From NCBI GenBank assembly GCA_902571335.1, contig CACGBT010000006.1, positions 1 through 64,000 on the forward strand: a stretch of DNA of 64,000 bases. Direction: 5' to 3'. The translations under genes and the position numbers were made by a program. Positions 1 to 11,301 of the stretch are shown piece after piece. Positions within the stretch are counted from its first letter, which is position 1. Every line of letters begins with the position of its first letter. The notes under the pieces were generated by a model, which did not search any database, was not told where the DNA came from, and saw only the letters and a program-made list of their open reading frames with translations. Source of the stretch: an uncultured Prochlorococcus sp. (lineage in GTDB: Bacteria; Cyanobacteriota; Cyanobacteriia; PCC-6307; Cyanobiaceae).

Positions 1-2
1 TA

Positions 3-587
3 TTATTTGATTTCTTAAAACTTATATTAGAAACAATAATTTTAAGTCTTATATCAACAGGAATAGCAATTAGTTTACCTCCATTAGTAATAGGAATTTT
101 TAACAACAATACTTCTAAAATTTTAATAAAAATTTTTGCATTTTTATTACGTTTAATACCTACACCTGTATTACTTCTAACTCTATTAACTTTTAATAAT
201 CCTTCTTTATCTTTAGCAGCTTTAACATTAGGGCTTCACAACGCTGGCATTACAAGCAAATTACTTTTTACAAATCTAGATAGTCAAGATAAGAGAAATT
301 ATCTTGCAATGAGATCTCTTGGAATCTCAAGAAAGATTAGTTGGCTTCTAGGTTTATTTTCTCAACAAGCAAAAAGTTACTTAGCATATTGTGCTTATAG
401 ATCTGACATCATTATTAGAGAGACTGCAATTGTTGGGGTCATTGGAAGTGTTGGTCTAGGTTGGCAATTACAAGAATCACTAAGTTCCTTTGCATGGCAC
501 GAAGTTACCGTAGTTTTGATAGCTTACAGCTCCATTGCAATAGTTGGAGAATTAATAAATGGTAAAATCAAAAATAGTTTAACTTGA
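3..587 (+). CDS. phnE: Phosphonate-type ABC transporter permease (PhnE-like), 5' end outside window
   Basis: The frame of ORF 309..587 stays open back to base 3 (LFDFLKLILETIILSLISTGIAISLP...); hydrophobic permease with EAA-like loop 'AMRSLGISRKISWLLGLFSQQAKSYLAYCAYRSDIIIRETAIVGVIGSVGLGWQL'. Confidence 0.7.
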   Translation, partial: LFDFLKLILETIILSLISTGIAISLPPLVIGIFNNNTSKILIKIFAFLLRLIPTPVLLLTLLTFNNPSLSLAALTLGLHNAGITSKLLFTNLDSQDKRNYLAMRSLGISRKISWLLGLFSQQAKSYLAYCAYRSDIIIRETAIVGVIGSVGLGWQLQESLSSFAWHEVTVVLIAYSSIAIVGELINGKIKNSLT

Positions 588-635
588 TTTGTAAGAATAA
601 TTTGTTGAATCAAGTAATTATTTTTTCCGGTTATA

Positions 636-1280
636 GTGATTAGTTTACCAAAACAGCTAGTTGTAATTGGAGATAGCTCAGTTTATGGATGGGGAGATAA
701 TGAAGGTGGCGGATGGTGTGAGAGGCTCAGAAAAGATTGGTGCAACAACCAAAATGGGCCAGTAATTTATCAACTTGGCGTAAGGGGAGATGGGATAGAA
801 AAAGTTTCATCTAGATGGGAAAAAGAATGGTCATCTAGAGGAGAAACGAGAAGAAATAAACCTAAAGCAATCCTACTTAATGTTGGTCTTAACGACACTG
901 CAGCAATTGGTCAGAAAAACGGAAGAAATCAATTAGATATAGATGGATTTGAATATGGATTAGAGAGACTAATTAATGAAATGAACTCTCAAACAAATGT
1001 CTTTGTTATTGGTCTAACACCAGTTGACGAAAGCAAAATGCCGTTCGCAGGATGTCTATGGTACTCAAATGATTTTTGTAATTCTTATGAAAGGAGAATG
1101 GAGGAAGTATGCCTCAATCAGAATGTTCCATTTCTTCCTACTTTTAGAGAAATGTACTCTGATAAAAGGAGTAAAAATTGGATTTCGCATGATGGAATTC
1201 ATCTAAATTCCGAAGGTCATTTCTGGATTTTCCAAAGACTGAAGAGCTGGGAAATTCTTACAAAATGGAAGGAATCCTAA
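636..1280 (+). CDS. SGNH/GDSL-family hydrolase (lipase/esterase-like)
   Basis: N-terminal 'VVIGDSSVYGWGD', 'LLNVGLNDT' and C-terminal 'SHDGIHLNSEGH' match SGNH blocks; GTG start. Confidence 0.8.
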   Translation: MISLPKQLVVIGDSSVYGWGDNEGGGWCERLRKDWCNNQNGPVIYQLGVRGDGIEKVSSRWEKEWSSRGETRRNKPKAILLNVGLNDTAAIGQKNGRNQLDIDGFEYGLERLINEMNSQTNVFVIGLTPVDESKMPFAGCLWYSNDFCNSYERRMEEVCLNQNVPFLPTFREMYSDKRSKNWISHDGIHLNSEGHFWIFQRLKSWEILTKWKES

Positions 1281-1308
1281 GTCTCTCCAAATATTTCTAA
1301 CTTAAAAA

Positions 1309-2040
1309 TTATGAATATAAAATAAGAGCAAAGATAGCAAAAACAGAAGCAATACTTGTCTGAATAGCATTTACCAATTCATTACTTAATTTATATTTAT
1401 TTTGAAGTGTAGCACCAATAATACTTTCAGAAAGTGTTGCCAAAATTCCTGCAACGGCAACAATTATAAAATGATTTTTTGTAGAAATAATTGATAGGCG
1501 AAGCATTATAAAAGCCATAAATATTGATCCCAAAACACTAGCTGATGTTCCCTCTATACTTATTCCTCCTTCAGTTCCTCTCTCAACCTTTTTAAGTGAA
1601 GTAATTAAATATGTGTCTTTACCAAATCTTTTTCCAATTTCGCTGCCAAAAGTATCCGCCAACTTTGCAGCAAAACTTGCAGCAAAACCTACTTTAAACA
1701 TTATTAAGTTGGCAGCATTAAATTTGGTCATAATTGCAAGAAATACTCCTGTAGCTGCAGAACCCCATACATTCTCAGGACCTCTTCTCCCTCCTCTTTT
1801 TTCAGCTATTCCTTGTTCTTTTTTAAATTTAAAACCTATTTTGGTAACAAGAGATCCAAATAATAAATAAATTACAACTGACAACCATCCCTGCCAAGAC
1901 AAACATCCCCACAAAATTGTGCCTAAAATGCCCGCACTTATCCAACCACTTTTTGTCATCAAAGGAATCTTGCAAAATACATAAATCAAAATAAAATTAA
2001 TGCAAAAACCTATAAAAAATTGATTTCTAATTAAATCCAT
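1309..2040 (-). CDS. DUF92 / TIGR00297 family membrane protein (VTE6-like)
   Basis: Multi-TM protein with 'AAKLADTFGSEIGK' and 'GTEGGISIEGTSASVLGS' typical of DUF92. Confidence 0.75.
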   Translation of the reverse strand: MDLIRNQFFIGFCINFILIYVFCKIPLMTKSGWISAGILGTILWGCLSWQGWLSVVIYLLFGSLVTKIGFKFKKEQGIAEKRGGRRGPENVWGSAATGVFLAIMTKFNAANLIMFKVGFAASFAAKLADTFGSEIGKRFGKDTYLITSLKKVERGTEGGISIEGTSASVLGSIFMAFIMLRLSIISTKNHFIIVAVAGILATLSESIIGATLQNKYKLSNELVNAIQTSIASVFAIFALILYS

Positions 2041-2046
2041 ATTTAT

Positions 2047-2820
2047 CTAATTCCTTAATTTCAAATCAATTCTCCACTGATTTAGAATTGATGATGCATT
2101 AATACTAGCCGTTGAAGTTCTTAAGATAGTGTCGGAAAGTTTAACAAAGGTAATATTATTTTTATTAAAAAAATCAATTTCTTTAGAGGACCAACCTCCT
2201 TCAGGGCCAATTACATTCCAAAAAATACCTCCTTTTTTATTTACAAATTCTTGTTGTTTTCTTAACCATTGATTTAAGTCATAACTAGTATCTTCTCTAG
2301 TTATAGAAATTGAAACCCTTTCTTGATTATCTCTACTTTTTAGCCATTCAATCATATCCCTACCATTTAAAATAGATGGTTTCCATAATCTCTCACTTTG
2401 CTCAACTGCTTCTTTGATAATTGAATTCCATCTCAAAAATTTTCTAGAAAAATTTATATTTTTGTTTACCTGTCTTTCTGAAAATAATGGCTGTATAAAA
2501 TCAATTCCTATTTCTGTGCACATTTTCAAAATATCCTCAAAACCACTTTTTGGGATAACAACAGCTATGCCTAGTAAGTAAATTTCTTGTTCTTGAAATA
2601 AGTAAGGTTTTTTTAATTGAATTATTTCTAAACAATCATTTTTAACTTTTATAGCTTTCCATAATGAACCCTTTCCGTTAGCTATAAATATTTCTTTACC
2701 ATTTTTTATCCTCATTACTTTATTTATATAATGAGACTCTTCTTTAGAAAGTTCTAAATTATTGTTCTTAATATTTTCAATTCTTTCATGGGAAATAATT
2801 AATCTTGTTAAGTCTTCCAT
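2047..2820 (-). CDS. rsmE: 16S rRNA (uracil(1498)-N(3))-methyltransferase RsmE
   Basis: 'NVIGPEGGWSSKEIDFF' and 'LSDTILRTSTASINA' RsmE motifs. Confidence 0.85.
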   Translation of the reverse strand: MEDLTRLIISHERIENIKNNNLELSKEESHYINKVMRIKNGKEIFIANGKGSLWKAIKVKNDCLEIIQLKKPYLFQEQEIYLLGIAVVIPKSGFEDILKMCTEIGIDFIQPLFSERQVNKNINFSRKFLRWNSIIKEAVEQSERLWKPSILNGRDMIEWLKSRDNQERVSISITREDTSYDLNQWLRKQQEFVNKKGGIFWNVIGPEGGWSSKEIDFFNKNNITFVKLSDTILRTSTASINASSILNQWRIDLKLRN

Positions 2821-2828
2821 ATAAACAC

Positions 2829-3272
2829 TTAATCTTTGAAAACTAAATCTTCATGTTCTTCAATTGCCCAATCATTATTTTCACCACCAATAATTAATTC
2901 TTCAATTTTTACATAATTATTTGATATCTCATTCAAAGAGTTAATTAATATATCTATTGAAATGGAGTCTGAAGTTCCAAAATCAACCCAACATCTTCCC
3001 CACAGGTTTTGATATTCCATAATTCCTAAATTATGCATTAAGGCTGGAAGAGATGCGTTTTTTTGGTCATTATCGTAGGACATCCAACTTAGATCGGAAC
3101 CCTCTTCATGCGTTTGCAAATTTTCAGAATTAAATCCACCTAACCTTCCTAAAACGTACCAACTATCAAAAACACCATCTAAATAATTTTTTTCATCTTG
3201 AGTTGGTGATTCTGAAAACCTGATCCATATCCAACAATTAAAAGGATCAACTTCCCTAAAAATAATATTCAT
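2829..3272 (-). CDS. DUF3531 family protein
   Basis: 'FREVDPFNCWIWIRFSESPTQDEKNYLDGVFDSWYVLGRLGGFN' typical of cyanobacterial DUF3531. Confidence 0.65.
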   Translation of the reverse strand: MNIIFREVDPFNCWIWIRFSESPTQDEKNYLDGVFDSWYVLGRLGGFNSENLQTHEEGSDLSWMSYDNDQKNASLPALMHNLGIMEYQNLWGRCWVDFGTSDSISIDILINSLNEISNNYVKIEELIIGGENNDWAIEEHEDLVFKD

Positions 3273-3355
3273 ATTAACTAATAGCTTTTTAGATCTAAAG
3301 CTATTATAAGTAAGTTATTACTAGATTAAAATTCATACCTATAACTTAATTAATA

Positions 3356-4003
3356 ATGCTTGATTTAATAGAAATATCTTATCAACCCCAAACTGGTGAA
3401 AGAAAAATAATAGACAATTTAAATTTAAAAGTTCATGAAAATGAAATCATTTTAATTTGCGGCAAAAGTGGTTCTGGTAAAACAACACTACTCGAAATAA
3501 TAAGCGGATTAACAAATCCACAAAAAGGAAAAATTACTTGGAAGAATAAAATTTTATCTCCTAGACAAAGAAGATGGTTTTGTGGAGTAGTATTCCAATT
3601 TCCTGAAAGATACTTTATAGGTACTACCATTGGAAAAGAATTAAAAATAGGCCATAAATCTTTAAGAGAGAAACACATAGAAATAGTTTTAAATAAGGTT
3701 GGTTTAAAAAAAATTAATCTAACCCAACCACCAGAACAACTAAGTGGCGGACAACAGAGAAGGTTAGCTGTAGCAGTTCAGCTACTTAGAAACCCCTCAA
3801 TTCTTTTACTTGATGAACCAACTGCTGGATTAGACTATTCAATGAGAAATGAAGTGAAGAATTTAATTCTTGATCTAAAAAATAAAAATACAATTATTAT
3901 TGTTACTCATGAACCTGCCTTATTTGAAGGGATTCCGTCTAGGATATTAATTCTGGAAAAAGGGAAAATCAAAAATCTTATGAAAGAAAATCATGAAGGA
4001 TAG
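3356..4003 (+). CDS. ABC transporter ATP-binding protein (CbiO/ECF-type)
   Basis: Walker A 'GKSGSGKTT', signature '[12 protein letters not shown]', Walker B '[12 protein letters not shown]'. Confidence 0.85.
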   Translation: MLDLIEISYQPQTGERKIIDNLNLKVHENEIILICGKSGSGKTTLLEIISGLTNPQKGKITWKNKILSPRQRRWFCGVVFQFPERYFIGTTIGKELKIGHKSLREKHIEIVLNKVGLKKINLTQPPEQLSGGQQRRLAVAVQLLRNPSILLLDEPTAGLDYSMRNEVKNLILDLKNKNTIIIVTHEPALFEGIPSRILILEKGKIKNLMKENHEG

Positions 4004-4901
4004 GATAGTAAGAGCAACTGCAGCAAACGGAGGGATAAGATTAGTTGCGGTCTTAACCACAGAATCTTCTCTAGAAGCTAAAAAAAGACACGGTCTTTCT
4101 TATTTAGCCACCTGTATCTTAGGAAGAGCATTTAGTGCTTCACTGCTTTTAGCAAGTTCAATGAAGATAATGCATGGGAGAGTAACTTTAAGAGTTAGGT
4201 CTGACGGACCTTTGAAGGGATTGCTAGTTGATGCAGGAAGAGACGGCAAAGTCAGAGGCTATGTGGGGAATCCCGATTTAGAATTAGATCTAGTCAAAAT
4301 AGATAGTAATAAATATTCTTTTAATTTCACAAAAGCATTAGGTACTGGATATTTAAATGTTATTAGAGATAGCGGCATTGGAGAGCCCTTTACAAGTACA
4401 GTTGAATTAGTAAATGGGAATATTGCAGAAGACTTAGCTTCATATTTATATCATTCAGAACAAACTCCTTCGGCTGTATTCATTGGAGAAAAAATTCAAA
4501 ATAAAGGAGTTGTTTGTAGTGGTGGCTTATTAGCTCAAGTTTTACCTAAAAAAGACACTGACCCTTTACTAGTATCACTACTTGAAGAAAGATGTAAAGA
4601 AATTAATTCTTTTAGCGAAAACCTATTTCAGTCAAAAGATAATCTTCTTTCTTTGATAACAAATATATTTCCCGATATTGACGATAAATCAATATCTGAA
4701 AAAGCTCGTTCCCAAGAAGTTAGTTTTAAATGCAAGTGTTCCAAACAAAGAAGTTTAAATGCAATGAAAATGCTTGATAAGAGCGAGTTGGAGGACATCC
4801 TCAGGAAAGATGGCAAAGCAGAATTGGTTTGTGAATTTTGTAAGAATAAATATCTTATAAATTATGAAGAAATTAAATTGATTATAGAAAATCAATCATA
4901 A
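3993..4901 (+). CDS. hslO: Hsp33 redox-regulated chaperone
   Basis: Full-length Hsp33 with zinc-binding 'CKCS' and 'CEFC' Cys pairs; overlaps the upstream ABC gene by 11 bp. Confidence 0.9.
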   Translation: MKDRIVRATAANGGIRLVAVLTTESSLEAKKRHGLSYLATCILGRAFSASLLLASSMKIMHGRVTLRVRSDGPLKGLLVDAGRDGKVRGYVGNPDLELDLVKIDSNKYSFNFTKALGTGYLNVIRDSGIGEPFTSTVELVNGNIAEDLASYLYHSEQTPSAVFIGEKIQNKGVVCSGGLLAQVLPKKDTDPLLVSLLEERCKEINSFSENLFQSKDNLLSLITNIFPDIDDKSISEKARSQEVSFKCKCSKQRSLNAMKMLDKSELEDILRKDGKAELVCEFCKNKYLINYEEIKLIIENQS

Positions 4902-5567
4902 GAAAATTACACCCAGCCATAAAATAACCATAGCTGGAAGACTTTGAATTTTTTGTATTGATAAGGAATTGTTTGATACTTCCTGAATGAGAGAATTAGT
5001 TTCGAGAAATCCACCGAATATTAATCCTATCGAAAGAAAGGTAACGCTCCAACCTAGGGAACCTATAAATCTTTTCCCCGATTTAATTTGAGTATAGGTA
5101 AGTATTAATGTTGAGATAGAAAGCAAAAGTCTATTATTCGAGTCTGGGCTAATAAATAACAAAATTAAGAATAATAGCCCAACAGATATTTTTATTGAAA
5201 GATTATCAAATGAGGGAGGGGTAATTTTTGGCAGACTATACTGACTTAAGTTTTTGGAGTTATTATTTAAATTTTTTATCTTAGAAAGCAGTGGGAAATT
5301 ATTGGTAAATTGATTAATTTGTGTTTCTTTTTTTGAAGCACTCACAGCTTCATAGCTTACATTTCCTGACTGCCTAGCTTTCAAACTACCCATCAGTAAT
5401 TGGTCGTAGGAGGATTCTATTTTCGCCTTCAAAATTAAATCTTCACCAGCCTCTTTAACTTTAAGATCTCTAGCCTTCTTAATATCCTCAAAAGCAGCAC
5501 CTTCACTTACACCTAAAATTTCATAGGGTGATTTTTCACTATTGTTTTTACTACTGTTTGAATCCAA
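4896..5567 (-). CDS. CPP1-like / J-like domain membrane protein
   Basis: N-terminal '[22 protein letters not shown]' J-like domain followed by hydrophobic C-terminus. Confidence 0.7.
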   Translation of the reverse strand: MDSNSSKNNSEKSPYEILGVSEGAAFEDIKKARDLKVKEAGEDLILKAKIESSYDQLLMGSLKARQSGNVSYEAVSASKKETQINQFTNNFPLLSKIKNLNNNSKNLSQYSLPKITPPSFDNLSIKISVGLLFLILLFISPDSNNRLLLSISTLILTYTQIKSGKRFIGSLGWSVTFLSIGLIFGGFLETNSLIQEVSNNSLSIQKIQSLPAMVILWLGVIFL

Positions 5568-5618
5568 AATTTTTTCTCAATACTAACAGATTAACCAATT
5601 TTATAATCCATTAAGACT

Positions 5619-7256
5619 TTACAAAACAATTGGTTCGACTCCACTAACTACGGGAGCAACTTTGTTTAATGTTAATTGACTATTATCTTCAACAAATTGA
5701 TTTAGATTCCACTCATTTTTAAAAAGAATAACTGGCCTATTCCAACAATCTTTAACGATTTTACAATTGAATATCCTGCCTAGTTTTTCAATGGCTGGCC
5801 ATCCATCGGAAACCCATCTTGCCAATTGATATGGCATTGATTCAAGATTTGCATCTACGCCATATTCACTTTTTAATCTGTGAGTTACTACCTCCAACTG
5901 CAATTGACCAACAGCTGCGAGTATAGGATCTCTTTTGCTCTCATCAAAGTCATAAAGAATCTGAACAGCACCTTCTTCACGAAGTTCGTTAACACCCTTT
6001 CTAAAGTTTTTAAAAGCTGAGGGATTTGGATTTCTTAGCCAGCTGAATATTTCAGGACTAAAGGATGGTATACCTTCGTACTCCAAATGAGTTCCAGTAT
6101 AAAGAGTATCTCCAATAGAAAACATACCTGGATTATTCAAGCCAATAACATCTCCAGGAAAGGCATCATCAACTACTTCTCTATCTTGCCCAAATATTTT
6201 TTGTGGTCTTGATAATCTGATTGTTTTCCCAGTTCTGGAATGTTTAACTGACATATCTTTTTCAAATTTCCCACTACAAACTCTTATAAAAGCAACCCTA
6301 TCTCTGTGCTTTGGATCCATATTTGCCTGAAGCTTAAAAACAAACCCACTAAATTCATCGATTGCAGGTTCAATGTCCCCTTTATTACTATTTCTTGAAG
6401 TTGGCTTTTGAGCCATTTTTAAAAAACTATCTAAAAATGGTCTTACACCAAAATTAGTCATGGCAGAGCCAAAGAAAACTGGAGTTAAAGAGCCATTAAA
6501 AACTTTTTCTTCTTGAAATATTGATCCTGCCTCATCAAGAACCTCCAATTCTTCAAGTGAGTTTTCAAGTAAATCTCTCTCTACATATTTTGGGAGCTCT
6601 TTGTCTTCAAGACTTAATCTTTTCTCATTCGATTGTTTCCCTCGTACGGCTTTATCAAATAAAATCACCTCTCTCGAAAATCTATCAATAACTCCTCTAA
6701 ATTCTTCGCCACTGCCAATTGGCCAGTTAATTGGTAAAGTATTTAACCCAAGTTCTGATTCAATTTCATCAAGTAAAGAAAATGGCTCCCTTCCAGGTCT
6801 ATCCATTTTATTTATGAAAGTAAATATTGGTATTTTTCGCATCTTGCAAACTTCAAACAATTTTCTTGTTTGAGGTTCTAATCCTTTAGCAGCATCTTCT
6901 AACATAACTGCATTATCTGCAGCAGCCAATGTTCTATAAGTATCTTCGGAGAAATCTTGATGACCTGGTGTATCTAATAGATTGATTACTGATTTTTCAT
7001 ATTCAAATTGCAATACAGTTGATGTAATAGAAATACCTCTTTGTTTCTCAAGTTCCATCCAGTCTGAGGTAGCTTTTCTCTGATTACCCCTAGCCTTTAC
7101 TGCACCTGCCTGTTGAATGGCACCTCCATATAAAAGAAGCTTCTCAGTAAGAGTAGTTTTCCCGGCATCTGGATGTGAAATAATGGCAAAATTTCTTCTT
7201 TTATTTACCGCATCCAGTATGTCTTTATTATTTAAAATTTTGTTACCTAAGCTCAT
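5619..7256 (-). CDS. prfC: Peptide chain release factor 3
   Basis: GTPase motifs '[16 protein letters not shown]', '[16 protein letters not shown]', '[10 protein letters not shown]'. Confidence 0.93.
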   Translation of the reverse strand: MSLGNKILNNKDILDAVNKRRNFAIISHPDAGKTTLTEKLLLYGGAIQQAGAVKARGNQRKATSDWMELEKQRGISITSTVLQFEYEKSVINLLDTPGHQDFSEDTYRTLAAADNAVMLEDAAKGLEPQTRKLFEVCKMRKIPIFTFINKMDRPGREPFSLLDEIESELGLNTLPINWPIGSGEEFRGVIDRFSREVILFDKAVRGKQSNEKRLSLEDKELPKYVERDLLENSLEELEVLDEAGSIFQEEKVFNGSLTPVFFGSAMTNFGVRPFLDSFLKMAQKPTSRNSNKGDIEPAIDEFSGFVFKLQANMDPKHRDRVAFIRVCSGKFEKDMSVKHSRTGKTIRLSRPQKIFGQDREVVDDAFPGDVIGLNNPGMFSIGDTLYTGTHLEYEGIPSFSPEIFSWLRNPNPSAFKNFRKGVNELREEGAVQILYDFDESKRDPILAAVGQLQLEVVTHRLKSEYGVDANLESMPYQLARWVSDGWPAIEKLGRIFNCKIVKDCWNRPVILFKNEWNLNQFVEDNSQLTLNKVAPVVSGVEPIVL

Positions 7257-7287
7257 CTATATAATATAAGGCCCTTTCACTTAGTTC

Positions 7288-7983
7288 TTAAACATTACCA
7301 TAGACTATTAAATATTCATCACCTTCTTCAAACACATCTAAAGATGGTAGATTATTCTCTAAAGTGAAATTTTTTAACTCTTTAAAAGTATAAGAAGCTC
7401 TTAAAGATGCATAATAGTCATTAGTTAAAATCTCATTATATTTAGTTGAACATTGTGCTTTTAGTTCTAGAGCGGACTTTTCATCTAATGGTCTTTTCAA
7501 GTCCTTGTGAAAATTTACAGTGATTTTATTAGACAAACTTCTTATAGTGTCGAAGAAATCTTCAAGATTGGTAATGTGATGGATCAAACTGTTACTTACG
7601 AGTAAACTAATTCTTTTTTTAAATAAAAATTTATTTGATTTAATGTTTTTGATATCAGTACAAATGTAGCTTAAATTTTTTAATTTTTTTTTATTAGTAG
7701 AAATAATTTTATTATATTCTGCTCTCAAAATCATCTCTTTAGAACCATCTATTCCAACTACTTCAGTATTAGGCCATTTTATTGCTAACTTCTCAGAAAT
7801 ATTTCCTGGACCACATCCTAAATCGACAATTAAATCATTTTCACCTAAATAAATATTTTTTCTCAAAAGATAATGATTTATTTGATTAATTAGATTAACT
7901 TCCTCTTCTGAAAAATCAGCTTCGTCATAAGAAATGACCTGCTCTTTTTCTTCCATTAATTCAGGTTCAGGGATTCTTTCCAT
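7288..7983 (-). CDS. Class I SAM-dependent methyltransferase
   Basis: 'LIVDLGCGPGNISEKLA' motif I and 'VVGIDGSKEMI' motif II. Confidence 0.75.
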   Translation of the reverse strand: MERIPEPELMEEKEQVISYDEADFSEEEVNLINQINHYLLRKNIYLGENDLIVDLGCGPGNISEKLAIKWPNTEVVGIDGSKEMILRAEYNKIISTNKKKLKNLSYICTDIKNIKSNKFLFKKRISLLVSNSLIHHITNLEDFFDTIRSLSNKITVNFHKDLKRPLDEKSALELKAQCSTKYNEILTNDYYASLRASYTFKELKNFTLENNLPSLDVFEEGDEYLIVYGNV

Positions 7984-8116
7984 ATCCTTTCTTGAAACAA
8001 AGATTTCATATTAAACATAATTCTACACAAACCGTTAAATAGTGGTAAGAATAGTTGCAGACGCCACAGGTAGAGTTATTCTTCCAGTACGGGTTTATTT
8101 ACATACTTTTATTATC

Positions 8117-10450
8117 GTGACTGTTGCACCAAATAAAGCTTCTTCAGAGAGCAATTCCCATAATCTTCAAAAAGATGATTTTCCAAAGACTGCGCCAGCT
8201 GCTTATCCTGTGTTTTTCAGATCTTACAGTAGGAAAACTACCTCTGGCAAAAGGGAGAACTGGAGTGAAGTAGGTGAAAGAAATTTATCGGGATTAAAAG
8301 AATTAGGAAAACTTTCTGATGAAGAATTGATCCTAATGAAAGAGATGCAAAGTAACCAAAAAGCACAACCTTCAGGGAGATGGTTATGGATCGGAGGAAC
8401 ACCTTGGATTAATAAAAACCAAAATTTCTCCGGGGCATACAACTGTACTTCAACAAACTTAATTGATTGGGAAGCCTTTGCTTTGATGATGGACTTAGCA
8501 ATGATGGGATGTGGAACAGGTGCAATAATTGAGCCTCATTTTATTAATAATCTTCCTACCGTAATAAACAAAATAAATATTAAATCAGTTAGTGAAGTTG
8601 GAATAACTCCTAAAGATAAAAGAGAAGAAAAATCATCATTAGAAATCAAAGGGAAAGATCTTCATATCAAAGTTGGAGATAGCAGAAGAGGGTGGGTAGA
8701 TAGCTATAAATATCTTCTTGAGGCATCAAGTAACGAGAGTCTTGAAAGAGAAATTGATATTTATATTAATTTAGAAGATATTAGGCCTGCTGGAGAATCA
8801 TTAAAAGGTTTTGGTGGTATGGCAAATCCTATCAAATTAAAGGATCTCTACTCTAGAGTCGCATCACTTCTTGGAAAAGCAATTGGTAGGAAATTAAGCA
8901 CAGTAGAGTGTTGTTTATTAATTGATGAAGCTGCAGTAACCATAGTTGCTGGGAATATAAGAAGAAGTGCTGGGATGAGACAATTTGCTTCAGATGATAA
9001 GGAAGCAGCATCGGCAAAAGAAAATTTATGGAGTCAAGATGAGAATGGCAATTGGAGAATAGATCCTGAAAAAGATGCCCTAAGGATGGCTAACCATACT
9101 CGTGTTTACCATACAAAACCGACTTTCCAAACTGTTTTGGATGCTGTAACAAAACAATTCCATTCAGGTGAGGGGGCTATTCAATTTGCTCCAGAGGCAA
9201 TCGCAAGGTCAAATGCTGATATTCTCAAAGATGATGAATTAAGAAAGGAATTTATTGAGATCTACTCAGAGCAAGGTAAGGAAGAAGCAAGAAATTGGAT
9301 AAATAGTAGTTATGGTCCGTTTTCTGAAGAAGAGTTAGACCACAGAATGAGCCGATATGGACTTAACCCTTGTGGGGAGATCTTGGGAAATGATTTCCAC
9401 TGCAATTTGGCTGAAGTTCATTTAAATCAGATTGATCCAGGAAATTTTGAAGAGCAAAAAAAAGCTTTTAAAGCAGCAGCTCTTTCTGTAGCATGCTTAC
9501 TTAATCATGAATTTGAAGTTGAGCGTTACAGAAAAAGTAGAGAATATGATCCTATTGTAGGGGTAAGCTTCACTGGATTATTTGATTTTTGTGTCCATGC
9601 CTTTGGGACGCCATGGTTGAAGTGGTGGGAAGCAGGAAGGCCAAATAGTGAAGAAGGAAAGGCTTTCAAGGAGAAGGAAGCTAAATTCCTAGATTCTTGG
9701 AGAAAAATAGTAAAAGAAACTGTCTGGGAATATTGTGATAAACATAATTTAAGAAGACCAAATCGATGTACAACAGTTCAGCCAGCTGGGACTAAAAGTC
9801 TTCTAACAGGAGCAGCTCCAGGATGGCATCCGCCAAAAGCACAAAGATTCATTAGAAGAATAACTTTCAGGAAAAATGATCCAATCGCTCTAGCTTGCAT
9901 GGATTATGGTTACTCAGTTGTTCCATCTCAATCTGATAAAGATGAAAATGGCTGCTTACTTGATAATCCATTTGATCCAAGATGTACAGAATGGTTAGTT
10001 GAAATCCCTACAGAAGTTAGCTGGGCAAATATAGAGGGCGCAGACCAAATAGACATCAATAATTTCTCAGCATTAGCCCAATTTGATTTTTATATGCAGG
10101 TGCAGAAATTTTACACAGAGCATAATACTTCTGCAACCGTAGAATTTAGAGAAAATGAAATAGAGGATTTAGCGAAAGCTATTCATAATGCAATAGAAAA
10201 TAATGAAGGATATATTTCGGCAGCATTGCTAGCTAGATTTAGTGCCAACGCAACTTTCCCGAGATTGCCTTTTGAACCAATAAGTAAAGAGGAATATATA
10301 TCATTGCAAAATAAAGTAATAGAAAGGAAAGTTAATAACGATTTCTTTGACGCTCTCAATAAATATGATGTTGGAGAACTATCTGAAGCTGGGCCAGCTG
10401 GGTGCGATTCAGATAAGTGTCTGCTTCCTCTGGCTAAACCGAAAGATTAA
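8117..10450 (+). CDS. nrdJ: Adenosylcobalamin-dependent ribonucleoside-triphosphate reductase (class II)
   Basis: 'NPCGEI', 'CLLNHEFEVERYRK', 'TTVQPAGTKSLLTGAAPGWHPPKAQRFIRR'; start placed at in-frame GTG 8117 (VTVAPNKAS...) rather than ORF-track 8042. Confidence 0.88.
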   Translation: MTVAPNKASSESNSHNLQKDDFPKTAPAAYPVFFRSYSRKTTSGKRENWSEVGERNLSGLKELGKLSDEELILMKEMQSNQKAQPSGRWLWIGGTPWINKNQNFSGAYNCTSTNLIDWEAFALMMDLAMMGCGTGAIIEPHFINNLPTVINKINIKSVSEVGITPKDKREEKSSLEIKGKDLHIKVGDSRRGWVDSYKYLLEASSNESLEREIDIYINLEDIRPAGESLKGFGGMANPIKLKDLYSRVASLLGKAIGRKLSTVECCLLIDEAAVTIVAGNIRRSAGMRQFASDDKEAASAKENLWSQDENGNWRIDPEKDALRMANHTRVYHTKPTFQTVLDAVTKQFHSGEGAIQFAPEAIARSNADILKDDELRKEFIEIYSEQGKEEARNWINSSYGPFSEEELDHRMSRYGLNPCGEILGNDFHCNLAEVHLNQIDPGNFEEQKKAFKAAALSVACLLNHEFEVERYRKSREYDPIVGVSFTGLFDFCVHAFGTPWLKWWEAGRPNSEEGKAFKEKEAKFLDSWRKIVKETVWEYCDKHNLRRPNRCTTVQPAGTKSLLTGAAPGWHPPKAQRFIRRITFRKNDPIALACMDYGYSVVPSQSDKDENGCLLDNPFDPRCTEWLVEIPTEVSWANIEGADQIDINNFSALAQFDFYMQVQKFYTEHNTSATVEFRENEIEDLAKAIHNAIENNEGYISAALLARFSANATFPRLPFEPISKEEYISLQNKVIERKVNNDFFDALNKYDVGELSEAGPAGCDSDKCLLPLAKPKD

Positions 10451-10538
10451 GTTTTTAAATTATTTGTGAAAAAAAATATAAATTAGTTTTTAAAAATTTA
10501 ATTTATGGCTACCTCTTAAATAGGAACATAAATTATTT

Positions 10539-10805
10539 ATGACATTAAGCTTAAATATTGGGAATTTATTTAGTGATTCCTCTAGTCATGCCTTAGTGGA
10601 TGAACTAAGAAAAAGGACCTCAGAAGAAGAAATATTAGACTTTGAAGAAAAATTTAACTCCAAAAATGAACAAAATCTACACATATACATATGTAGATTT
10701 CTTAAAAATAGATCAATATCTAGGGGACTTGCCTCAAAATGGTTAGTGACAATAATCAAAAACAAAGAATCAAAAATTAATGCTTTGAAAAAATTAAATA
10801 ATTAA
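10539..10805 (+). CDS. Hypothetical protein (88 aa)
   Basis: Open frame with coding-like composition; convergent 4-bp overlap with next gene. Confidence 0.5.
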   Translation: MTLSLNIGNLFSDSSSHALVDELRKRTSEEEILDFEEKFNSKNEQNLHIYICRFLKNRSISRGLASKWLVTIIKNKESKINALKKLNN

Positions 10806-10996
10806 GTAAGCCCTGAAAGTTTCCACAGAGCAATTCCAAAAATTGAGAATCCCATAATAAAAGTAAAAGCTAAAGCATTTACCAATTGAACCTTATCATT
10901 CATTCTGTTTGCGAATGGTAGTAATTGAGCAAATAATGGAGTCTCTTCAACTATTGCAGATTTTTTTACTGTAGGTTTTTTGCTTCTAGAAAACAT
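10802..10996 (-). CDS. Small single-TM protein (64 aa); possible Hli/one-helix-like protein, unproven
   Basis: 'ANRMNDKVQLVNALAFTFIMGFSIFGIALWKLSG' single hydrophobic helix. Confidence 0.55.
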   Translation of the reverse strand: MFSRSKKPTVKKSAIVEETPLFAQLLPFANRMNDKVQLVNALAFTFIMGFSIFGIALWKLSGLT

Positions 10997-11204
10997 AAAA
11001 CAAATTTTATAATCCTAAGAATTTTACATTTAAAAGTTCATTAAATAAAAAATACTTCTTAAAAACGAACAAAATGTAACCTGTAAGCAATTTCATAGGG
11101 ATAATGTATAAATATTTTTAGCAGAAACCTAATCTATCATTAATGTATTAATTTTATTTATTAAAAAGCTAGACAATTATTTTCTTGGATGTTAAAGTAA
11201 GTTT

Positions 11205-11299
11205 GTAGCAATCGCTACCAAAACGTTCAACTTGCGTTTAGCAAGCCGCAAATCGACTTAAGCCATGGAACGGGGACTTAAGCGAAACCGGAGCTTGAG
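11205..11299 (+). promoter_or_regulatory. Putative glutamine riboswitch / 'Downstream-peptide' RNA motif
   Basis: Directly upstream of the 33-aa peptide gene. CGTTC (11224-11228) pairs with GAACG (11268-11272); CTTGC(11231-11235)/GCAAG(11241-11245) hairpin; two copies of GACTTAAGC (11255, 11275); leading hairpin GTAGCaatcGCTAC. Confidence 0.55.
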
Positions 11300-11301
11300 A
11301 A

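Noticed and set aside
1024-1206. 60-aa + strand ORF
   Set aside because: Fully inside the SGNH hydrolase gene in another frame; no independent coding signal.
1613-1870. 85-aa + strand ORF
   Set aside because: Antisense to the DUF92 gene; shadow ORF.
3433-3678. 81-aa - strand ORF
   Set aside because: Antisense shadow of the ABC ATPase gene.
6601-6873. 90-aa + strand ORF
   Set aside because: Antisense to prfC.
8042-8116. Extended N-terminus of nrdJ in the ORF track
   Set aside because: The in-frame GTG at 8117 gives a more plausible start (VTVAPNKAS...); upstream translation looks like leader sequence. I also looked for a B12 riboswitch here and saw no convincing B12-box.
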